Of a DNA stretch of 64,000 bases, positions 7,775 to 15,400 are shown in pieces (the stretch's first letter is position 1; the number at the start of each line of letters is the position of its first letter). Below the pieces are notes generated by a model. It was not told the DNA's origin. It saw only the letters and a list, made by a program, of their open reading frames with translations, and did no database searches. Origin of the DNA: Methanofollis formosanus. Its GTDB lineage: Archaea > Halobacteriota > Methanomicrobia > Methanomicrobiales > Methanofollaceae. The position numbers and the translations under genes are program-made. The stretch lies in assembly GCF_019633745.1 (NCBI RefSeq), contig NZ_CP037968.1, positions 1,370,789 to 1,434,788 on the forward strand, written 5' to 3'.

Positions 7775-8897
7775 GAGATTCACCAGCAGGGCATTCACCG
7801 CCGACGATCACCGTCTTCGGACGGTCTGCCGGCACGATCAGCCGCCGCAGTCCGGGCAGGTCGTCGGCCCGGCAGAATTCAGGATCGGCCCATTCGAGAT
7901 ACCGCTCCACACCGGGCGTCTCCTGGCCGCCGACCATGCCCATACGCCTGTTCTCCAGTACGATACAGAGGAGCGGGAGCTCCTTTTCGTAGACATCGAT
8001 GAGGGCGTTGAGCCCGGAGTGGAGGAGTGCATAGTCTCCGATCAGGGCCACTCCGGTGCTCCGCGCCCCCACTCCCACCGCCGATCCCAGGCCGTAACTG
8101 GCCGTCCCGATGCGGTACGGCGGGTTGACGGCGAGGAGCGAACACCCGGCATCGACCGCCGTCCGCATCCCTCGCTCTGCGAGCAGGGCAAAGAGCGGGC
8201 GGAAGGGACAGTTCGGACAGAGGGTCCGGGAATACCCGCGGTCTGAGAAGCGCTCGGGCGGGCCTTCAGGGGCGGTCACCGCGGGGTAGGTGACTCTCAC
8301 CCCCGCGGGGGCCGGCCGATTCGATGAAGCAGCCATGACCTGGAGGGCATGCTGCCACCGTCCCTGGTTGGTCAGGCCGGGGTCGGCGAGCGTGCCGGAG
8401 CCCGGTGTCCTGGGAAGAGGCGCACCCGCCGCTTCCGCCTCAAGGGTCTCGGGGAGGATTCTGAGGATGACGGCCCGCGAGAGCGCCTCGGAGAGGGAAA
8501 ACGCCTCTTCGACCGCGGCCGGGAGGGCGAACCCCCCCTCGGGCTCCACCACCGGGACCATCGCAACCGGCCCGAAGGCACGGGAGTCCTCGGCCGCCTG
8601 CGACGCCCGGGCCTGGAGGTCGTCGCCGGCGACGACCACGACGCCGGCACCGATCCCCTGGGCCGTCGCCTGGACCATCGGGTCGGCAAGCAGGTTCATC
8701 CCCACGTTCTTGACGACAACCGCCGCCCGCCTGCCAGCAAGCGAGTCGCCGAGGGCGTACTCCAGGGCCACCTTCTCGTTGGTGCAGACCTCGGCCCCGG
8801 CCGCGGCGGCGAGGTCGGTCACCGGGTAGCCCGGCACCCCGTAGACGCTATCGGCCGCAGCCTGGAGAGCGTTCGCCAGACACTCGATCCCTCGCAT
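7755..8897 (-). CDS. TPP-dependent enzyme, IorA-like without ferredoxin domain
   Basis: This 380-residue protein is built like the pyrophosphate and pyrimidine domains of indolepyruvate ferredoxin oxidoreductase alpha (IorA). It has an N-terminal ALEYALGDSLAG region, YSRTLCPNCPFRPLFALLAE (IorA has a CPxCP motif here), and a diphosphate loop VALIGDYALLHSGLNALIDV followed by CIVLENRRMGMVGG. IorA proper is about 600 residues with two C-terminal [4Fe-4S] motifs; these are absent here, so a ferredoxin-linked oxidation is less likely and a non-oxidative decarboxylation possible. It is co-transcribed with aksA, overlapping it by 20 bases. My inference is that it may be the decarboxylase turning 2-oxosuberate into 7-oxoheptanoate. 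Family assignment is firm; the substrate is hypothetical. Confidence 0.85.
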   Translation of the reverse strand: MRGIECLANALQAAADSVYGVPGYPVTDLAAAAGAEVCTNEKVALEYALGDSLAGRRAAVVVKNVGMNLLADPMVQATAQGIGAGVVVVAGDDLQARASQAAEDSRAFGPVAMVPVVEPEGGFALPAAVEEAFSLSEALSRAVILRILPETLEAEAAGAPLPRTPGSGTLADPGLTNQGRWQHALQVMAASSNRPAPAGVRVTYPAVTAPEGPPERFSDRGYSRTLCPNCPFRPLFALLAERGMRTAVDAGCSLLAVNPPYRIGTASYGLGSAVGVGARSTGVALIGDYALLHSGLNALIDVYEKELPLLCIVLENRRMGMVGGQETPGVERYLEWADPEFCRADDLPGLRRLIVPADRPKTVIVGGECPAGESHEKVAC

Positions 8898-8898
8898 A

Positions 8899-9864
8899 TC
8901 AGTCCCTCCCCGGGATCAGGTCGCAGCCAGCGCAGGCCGCACACATCGTTCGGGCCGCGGCCGGGTCGAGCCCGGCCTCGTGCAGCGCCTCCTTCAGCAC
9001 CGCATGAAGACGGAGCAGCCGTTCGGCCGACGGCCGGGCAAAGTGGGCGAGCCCGGCGCCGGGCGCCAGCGGCCGGAGCACCGGAATCACCCCGATGGAA
9101 CAGAGCCGACGGACGACCGCTTCCATCTCCTCGTCGCTCTCCCCGAGCCCGACGATGACATTGCTCTGGACATGGTTCTTCCCGAAGAGCCCGACCGACT
9201 CTTCGAGCACCTCCCAGAGGAGGTTCCAGTCCTGTCCAGGACACATCTCGGCGAAGAGTCCGGGCGTCGCCGCTTCGAGGTTGAACTTCACCTCCGCGAC
9301 CCCCGCCGCCCGCAGCACCCGCGGGGTCTGCGGCGTCGGGTAGATGGAGACCCCGATCGGAAGACCGAAGGGAACAAGAAGCCTGACGACCTCGACCGCC
9401 CGCGCCTCCTCTTCCGCCACGCTCCCGGCCACCCCGCTGGTGATCGAGATGGCGTCGATCTCTCCGAGGACCGAGCGCACCATCCCGACCACCTCGTCTG
9501 GGCTCTTCACCCGGCCCTGCCTGAGCGGCACGGCACAGTACTTGCACGAGAAGATGCACTGTTCAGAGAGAGTGATGTAGGCCTGGCCTGGACAGTGGAG
9601 AGGGGCGGGTTCGATTATGCCCCGCACCAGTTCTCCCCCGAATGGGATGGTCGCCCGCCCCATCCCCTCGTGGACGAGCGTCAGGTCGGCCTCTGGATCG
9701 ACCGCGAGCCTGACCCGCTGGCCGTCGACCGAGAAAAAAAGAGAACCTCTGCCGCCGGCGCCGGGCCCGGCCGTCGAGGAGGAGATATACGGCTTCGCCA
9801 GCACCCCGACCACCTTCACCCGGCCCCTGGCCAGGAGTTCGGCCTTCAGTCCGAGCCAGTCCAT
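8899..9864 (-). CDS. Radical SAM protein of the coenzyme B operon
   Basis: This 321-residue protein has a radical SAM cluster motif C-x3-C-x2-C in EQCIFSCKYCAVPLRQ (about residue 100) and the barrel segments VEVVRLLVPFGLPIGVSIYP, VKFNLEAATPGLFAEMCPG and VQSNVIVGLGE, close to the biotin-synthase/lipoate-synthase branch. Three Cys residues at the end (TMCAACAGCDLIPG) look like a second cluster site. The gene overlaps its upstream neighbour by 19 bases and ends one base before the next start. The operon suggests a role in coenzyme B or another methanogen cofactor, such as sulfur insertion, but no direct evidence shows this. It is intact and of normal length for a small radical SAM enzyme. Confidence 0.85.
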   Translation of the reverse strand: MDWLGLKAELLARGRVKVVGVLAKPYISSSTAGPGAGGRGSLFFSVDGQRVRLAVDPEADLTLVHEGMGRATIPFGGELVRGIIEPAPLHCPGQAYITLSEQCIFSCKYCAVPLRQGRVKSPDEVVGMVRSVLGEIDAISITSGVAGSVAEEEARAVEVVRLLVPFGLPIGVSIYPTPQTPRVLRAAGVAEVKFNLEAATPGLFAEMCPGQDWNLLWEVLEESVGLFGKNHVQSNVIVGLGESDEEMEAVVRRLCSIGVIPVLRPLAPGAGLAHFARPSAERLLRLHAVLKEALHEAGLDPAAARTMCAACAGCDLIPGRD

Positions 9865-10760
9865 AGGGCAAGCGCCTCCTCGAAGTCGGTGTAGAAGGGG
9901 ATCGCACCGACCGCTCCGATGAGCCCGTTCCCGTCCATCACGACCCTGACGTGGGGGAGCACCGCTTCGAGGTCGGCACGCGAGACCTTCCCCCGCTTCA
10001 CCGCCTCGCCATACTCACGGAGGGGCGAGGGGTCGAACCCCACAAAGGCCGCCATCCCGGTCTGGTCGGAGAGGGTGTAGCGTTTGAGTAATGCCGCGAA
10101 CCGCTCGATGAGGCCGTCGGGATCAGTGGAGGCGAACTCCACCGCACAGGCCACGCAGTTCTTTGTCCGTTCCGGCACCGGGAAGAGTTGCACGATGGTG
10201 TGCGAGAGGTAGACCGAGGCCTCGTCCGCGATCTGCCGGGCGATGTTGTGGACCAGGGTCCAGGTCGCCCCCGCCTCAGGAGTGTCGGTGTCGTCCACCC
10301 CGATCACCACCCGCTCGCGGCGGGGAAGCCAGACCGTCGATCCGGCCAGTTTCCCGCCGCCCGACTCGTCGCACTCGGCCCGGATCACGCCGCGGCCCCG
10401 CGCCCGGCAGGCTGAGGCACCGACGCCACCGCCGCCCATCCCGAGATAGGTGACCGAGACCTCGTCGCCCTCGACCGACGCCCCGGCAATCCCCGCGGGG
10501 AACTTCGAGCCTTCGAGCCCGAGGTCGACCGCACCGGTCCGCAGGAGGTAGCGCGTCGTCGGCCCGACCGTCCGTGCCGACTCGACGAGCGGGCTCTGCG
10601 CATAGTGGCGGCGGACCCACTGCGCCCCGCCGATACATTCGTAGAACTCAACGACCTCGGCCCGGTCGCCGCCGGCATCGGCGACGGCGACGATCCCGGG
10701 ATACGAGATCACATACGGGTCTACCAGATCTTCAGAGACTCCCATCCGGTCGTTCGCCAT
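9846..10760 (-). CDS. Methanogenesis marker 11-type protein (DDTD motif), second tandem copy
   Basis: This protein of about 304 residues carries VVIGVDDTDTPEAGATWTL in its middle. The GxDDTD motif is that of the ATP-using domain of archaeal TiaS-like proteins, and the overall layout matches methanogenesis marker protein 11. A Gly-rich stretch (VTYLGMGGGGVGASACRARG) precedes it, and KNCVACAVEFA follows. The start is uncertain: 10760 has a GGAGG-like site at a long distance, 10745 has none, and 10814 is the longest. It shares most of its plan with the gene upstream, from which it differs by about half of its residues by eye, so the two are old tandem paralogues. The role is unknown; ATP-dependent ligation or phosphorylation is inferred from the motif. 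Confidence 0.82.
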   Translation of the reverse strand: MANDRMGVSEDLVDPYVISYPGIVAVADAGGDRAEVVEFYECIGGAQWVRRHYAQSPLVESARTVGPTTRYLLRTGAVDLGLEGSKFPAGIAGASVEGDEVSVTYLGMGGGGVGASACRARGRGVIRAECDESGGGKLAGSTVWLPRRERVVIGVDDTDTPEAGATWTLVHNIARQIADEASVYLSHTIVQLFPVPERTKNCVACAVEFASTDPDGLIERFAALLKRYTLSDQTGMAAFVGFDPSPLREYGEAVKRGKVSRADLEAVLPHVRVVMDGNGLIGAVGAIPFYTDFEEALALWTGSD

Positions 10761-11697
10761 AGAGACCAGCCGCCTCCACGCCGCGGTTGCCCCAGAGCAC
10801 AGCTCCAAGAGCACCTATCCGGCCTTTGCTCGCCGCGGAGTCGATGAAGGTGATCCCGAGCCTCGTCGCCTCGGCCTCCACCTCCTCCCGGGTGAGCAGT
10901 TCGGTCTTGATCTTCCTTGCGTACTCGGTCTCGGGCAGGCCGATCCCGCGGTAGTAGGCGATCCCGGTGTCCCCCGAGACCGCGTGCTCCTCGATATAGT
11001 CCTTCACGAAGGCGAGGAGGTCGTCGACCGCACCGGGCCTGACCGCGAAGTTCAGCACCGACCCCACGCAGTTAGTCGTCTTCTTCGGCGCCTTGGGGTT
11101 GAGCTGAACCAGTCTCATATTAAGGTACTCTGCTCCTTCAACCTTGCACGCCTCGGCACACTGGAGGGCCAGCACCCAGGTCGCCCCTTCCTCTTTGGTA
11201 TCGGTGTCGTCGATCCCGATGCTCACCTTCTCGTACTTCGGCGAGACGATCCGCACCCGACAGGCCCGCGCCCCGCCGATGTGGAGATCTTCCTCGCTCG
11301 GGTACTCGGCCCTGATCACGCCGGGCGCCTGCGGGAGACACGCCGCGACGCCGACACCGGCACCGGCGATCCCGGCCCAGGTGGTCACGACCTCGTCGCC
11401 CTCCACCTCGACGCCGGCAAGGGCCTGGCCCCCGATCTCCTGCCCGGCCGCCCCGAAGTGGGGTTCGTACGCGCCCAGACGGGCGGTCATGGTCATCGAC
11501 GACCCCTGGACGTCGGCGGCGGTCAGCGCCCCGCCGGCACGCCGACGGTTCATCACGTCCCACTCGATGGTGCCGCGGTGCCGGCAGGTCTCCAGGATCT
11601 CGGCCAGGCCCTTCTCCTCGTCCACCATCACGATAAATTTCTCTGCAAAGAGCGGTCCAAAGCGCTCTCTCACTTCATCAGGGGTCAGCACGATCAT
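10732..11697 (-). CDS. Methanogenesis marker 11-type protein (DDTD motif), first gene of the operon
   Basis: This 321-residue protein starts MIVLTPDEVRERFG. The ATG at 11697 has GGTG about 8 bases upstream, so the 70-residue extension of the open frame is rejected. The centre contains VSIGIDDTDTKEEGATWVLA, matching the DDTD motif of its neighbour and of TiaS-type ATP-using domains. AGIAGAGVGVAACLPQAPG precedes it and KKTTNCVGSVLNF follows, and the C-terminus has a segment similar to the partner (IGALGAVLWGN against IGAVGAIPFY). One of the two genes corresponds to the marker protein found only in methanogens; I cannot say which is the orthologue. It opens a nine-gene operon ending in aksF and follows a palindrome that touches its ribosome site. 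Confidence 0.82.
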   Translation of the reverse strand: MIVLTPDEVRERFGPLFAEKFIVMVDEEKGLAEILETCRHRGTIEWDVMNRRRAGGALTAADVQGSSMTMTARLGAYEPHFGAAGQEIGGQALAGVEVEGDEVVTTWAGIAGAGVGVAACLPQAPGVIRAEYPSEEDLHIGGARACRVRIVSPKYEKVSIGIDDTDTKEEGATWVLALQCAEACKVEGAEYLNMRLVQLNPKAPKKTTNCVGSVLNFAVRPGAVDDLLAFVKDYIEEHAVSGDTGIAYYRGIGLPETEYARKIKTELLTREEVEAEATRLGITFIDSAASKGRIGALGAVLWGNRGVEAAGLYGERPDGSL

Positions 11698-11707
11698 AGC
11701 ATATACA

Positions 11708-11735
11708 CCGAAAATTTCGTTGACGAAATATTCGG
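11708..11735 (-). promoter_or_regulatory. 28-base palindrome at the ribosome site of the aks operon
   Basis: Positions 11708-11735 form an inverted repeat with 12 of 13 outer pairs matching around a 2-base centre (arms CCGAA-n-ATTTCGT and its complement). In the minus-strand RNA the 3' arm ends in CGG, the first part of the GGTG ribosome site of the first gene at 11697. It may be an operator or an RNA hairpin that limits translation. Confidence 0.5.
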
Positions 11736-11744
11736 CGGCATCAC

Positions 11745-11754
11745 GGATAAATGG
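11745..11754 (-). promoter_or_regulatory. Possible TATA box of the aks operon
   Basis: The minus strand reads CCATTTATCC about 50 bases before the first start codon. This fits an archaeal promoter, with the transcript starting just before the 28-base palindrome. Confidence 0.4.
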
Positions 11755-11755
11755 A

Positions 11756-12430
11756 TCGCAGGTGAGCAAGAGGAACAGCTCCCCCCTCTGTCCGCCCCCG
11801 GCCAGAGAGAACCACGTCCAGATTGCCCTCCGATCCGGGAGGAGGGCCGCTGATCCGGGTTCAGATTGGAGAGATTGTGGAATCGGGGCAGAGAGGCATC
11901 TGTTCACGAAACACCGGCAGGATCATGGACTTTTCCGGCCCCGTGGTGCCCCATATGAGCGTGAGAGATATCAAGACATCTCTTCTCCAGAAGAGGCGAC
12001 ATATGACTGTCGTAGACGCGTGGAAATCGCCGCGATTGTTCGGGCTACCGAATGCTCGGGGAGTGGCAGAATCGCAGATGAAAGGAGGTGTTTTCAGCCC
12101 GCCCCACAAAATATGAACGCTGTATCCAAACGATTCGTCCTCTGCCTCCCCCCCTATCTTCATCCCGAAGGTTCGGCGGCAGAGCCCCCGGCGTGATGAT
12201 CAGGCGTGCCGCCACCCAATCGCAGAATCTCCACCATCATCTCGCGCCGGGGAGCCTTGCCCCCCGGACCCCCCACGACGAAGATAGCCGAGGGGCGGCA
12301 CAATGCTCGATTTCTGTTCGTTCATCGAACGCAAGAAGGATCAAGGATCGATCCGTCCTCACACCGGGGAGCCACAAGAATGTTCACCACGTATGCTTGA
12401 GCCCCGGGTTCATGCTCGATTCAACAGAGC
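11756..12430. other. Intergenic region with degenerate repeat cores
   Basis: This is about 680 bases between the aks operon promoter and the end of the giant surface protein gene. Fragments of the GC-rich repeats occur at about 12144-12215 (CTATCTTCATCCCG..., CCCCCGGCGTGATGATCA) and 12235-12310 (inverted R1 core: CTCGCGCCGGGG ... CCACGACGAAGATAG). CACGTATGCTTGAGCC near 12388 is an R1 outer end. No gene is supported. Confidence 0.55.
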
Positions 12431-12438
12431 AAAAAAAA
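12431..12438 (-). terminator. T-run terminator of the giant surface protein gene
   Basis: Eight A residues on the plus strand give a run of eight U in the minus-strand RNA, 3 bases after the stop codon. This is typical of intrinsic archaeal termination. Confidence 0.55.
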
Positions 12439-12441
12439 GAA

Positions 12442-15400
12442 TTATCTTCTTCTCATCACGACCGCCGCCCCGAGGGCGAGGATCGCAAGCCCCTCCATCA
12501 CCGGAGTCTGTTTCGGGACGGTGGTGCTTGCCGGGGGCGCGGAGGTCTCGGCGGTCTGCACCACCTCAGTCGTCGGGACCGGCGTCTCTTCCGCCTGCAC
12601 CGGCGCCTCCGCGGCGACGATCTTCCCCGCGACGATCGCGAAGTACGAGAACCCGTCGGCTTCGGCCGAGTAATAAACTCTCTCCTCGTCCTCCTTCTGG
12701 AGCGTCACGGGAAGATTCTTCATTCCCTCGTCGGTGTACTGCAGGAACATGATCTGGCTGCCAGATAGGCCGTGTGCATCCAGCCAGGTCTTCGGCACCG
12801 AGAACTCGATGACAAGACCCGCGATCGTGGAGGGGCCGGCGCGATACAGGGTCATCTTCTCGATCTCATAGACCGTCGAGCCGGGCATCCTGACGTCCTT
12901 GGGGAGAGACGCCTTCTCCACAGTGACCAGGAGGTCGGAGACGGCATCGCGGGCCTTCACCGTGACCCGGCCGATCGCGGTGCGGTCCACCGAGAACGAC
13001 CGCGCTTCCCCTGCAGGGACCGACCCGGCAAATGACGCTACGTCCGAGAGATCACCGCCCGAAGACGACGACCGGCCTTCGGCCGCAGGCCGGGAGATCG
13101 CCGACAGCCCGAAGAGCGAGAGGCCGTTGGGGGAATATGCCTCGAAGATCAGGTTGCCCGCGGGATCGGTGCCGACCAGCCTGGTCTCCAGCACCTCTTT
13201 CGTGTCGTCTTCCGCCCACCTGATGATCCGGACCGCACCGACGCCGCCGTGGGCCCTGACCCATGCCGGGCTGACGGCCATCCTGACAGAGGCGTTGGTG
13301 ATCTCCTTCCCGTTCGTCAGGTTCGTCTTCACGATGTTCATCGTGAAGGCGACCGCGTCCACCTCCAGGCCGTCGTTGCTCGCGGCGAGCTGGAAGGCGG
13401 AGATGATCTCATCGGAGATGGTCTGGTTGAGGGTAGTGGTGATCCCCGCCCCGGCCGGGAGGCCGGTGAGGTTGGCGCGGATGCTGCCCGAGACCGTGCC
13501 GGGGAGCGGGAGGTCGGCGACGAGGGGATCGGTCTCGAGGACCATGCCGTCATAGGTCGCGTTGATCCGCCCGCCCGCCGGTTCCTCCATCGACGTGGTC
13601 ATGACCGTCAGGGTGAAGCCGTCGCCCTGCAGGGCGAGGCAGCTGCCGTTGATGCTGGCGGCGCTCGCGTTGACCGAGATGGAAGGCGCCCCGCTGTTGT
13701 TCTCAGCGAAGGTGCAGTCCGGCATCTCGAAGGAGACCGTCTCCGTCTTTTTCGTCGCGGGGACCACCGTGACGATCGCAGAAGCCGTGCACCCCTCGCA
13801 CCCGGCGGTGACGGTCACCTCTCCCGGCGAGAGCGCTTCAAAGCACCCGGTGGTCGCGTTCACGACACCACGAGTCGTGTTGCTGCTTGACCACATCGGC
13901 ACCGCGCCAGGCATCGCCTCCCCACGCTGGTCGAAGACCTCGGCGGTGAAGTTCACGCTCTCGGCTACTTCGAGGGTTGTGGCGGCCGGGGAGACGGTGA
14001 CTGTCGTGGGGGTGAGGATGAGATAGGCGTCGATCGGGGAGATGAGGGGGTGGTAGTGATTCACGCCGCCGGCGACAAACGGCGTGTCGCCGAGGCCGTC
14101 ACCGTCGGTGTCGTTGCCAGCGTAGGTTTGATAATAATGATTTCCGACAAAGTTGGTGTATGTTGTGCCGTTGTAGATGTAATTGATCGGCTCCGTGGAG
14201 TTCAGAGTTAGGGGAGAGGAACTTCTACAGTAAAAATAGCCACCAGGATTATTAGGATGAGTACTGATGTTATTCATATAGACATTGAAGGAGTCACCAT
14301 CTTTGATGCTATTGAGATAGAAAGATCCTATTTTACCGCCTTTTAATTCATTTCCGGTGAACGTAATGTCTTTTATTGAATTTCTTAAATTAACATTCGA
14401 TTCCGCGCATTCGTCAATGAAATTGTCCTTAACAACTGTGTTTTGTGTATCAACAATATACAGTCCCTTGCTCACACCATTGTAAATTACATTATTTGAG
14501 ACTCTCCCGTCTCTACACCTCAGAAAGGAAATGCCAGTACCTCTATTGTAGATAGAGGAGATTGTATTGTTCTCCACAATATTTCCAGAGGATCGTCCAT
14601 CTCCCATAATGCTAATTGACGTATCAAAGGCATTTTCGATAATATTGTCCCTGACAAGAGCATGGTCACAAGTATTTAAATAAACTGATGTTTTAGAATT
14701 GTTGAATTTATTCCCAGCGAGGGTCAGATTACTTACATGCTGCTTATAGACGTAGATACAATACTGTGTATCTGAAAAAATATTTCCTGAGATCGTGCAA
14801 TTGTCGCCTTCCGTGATTCTTATTGCATTTTTACTTGCAAATGTTGCAGATCCTGTCTGTTTTAGGGTAAAACCTGATATTGAAACATTGTCAGCCAGAA
14901 CCTCGATCATAAAAGCCCTTTTATCATTCGTGATGGTTGTGCCCGAAGGGCCGTTCTCTGACCTGAGTGTTATCCCTTTCTCAATCTTAAACAGTTCATC
15001 ATAGATTCCATCCCTGACGAGGACGGTGTCAATATCTCGTGCACAGGCAACAGCCTCAGTAATTGTCCTGAAATCACCTTCGCCGCTCTGATCGACGATC
15101 CATGTATGTGGGGGAAGGTCGTCGGGATAGACATAGACTGTCGCTGAGCTCTCGACTCCGGCAAAACTGGCCCGAACTTCAGTCGTGCCCGGGCCCATAA
15201 TAGTGAAGTATCCGGTTTGGTTCACGGCGCCAACTGAGGTGTTGCTGCTCGTCCACCTAAATGGAACAAACGGGATCTCAGCCCCGGATGGATCGTACGC
15301 CTCCCCACTGAACTGGAGAGGTTCACCACTCTCCCAGATCCTTACAATATCAGGCGTGATGTTTATCTCTCTGATATCAGGAGGGAACTCAAGAGAGATC

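Noticed and set aside
11698-11907. 70-residue N-terminal extension of the first DDTD protein
   Set aside because: It would read through the palindrome and promoter region and lacks similarity to the tandem paralogue; ATG 11697 has a ribosome site.
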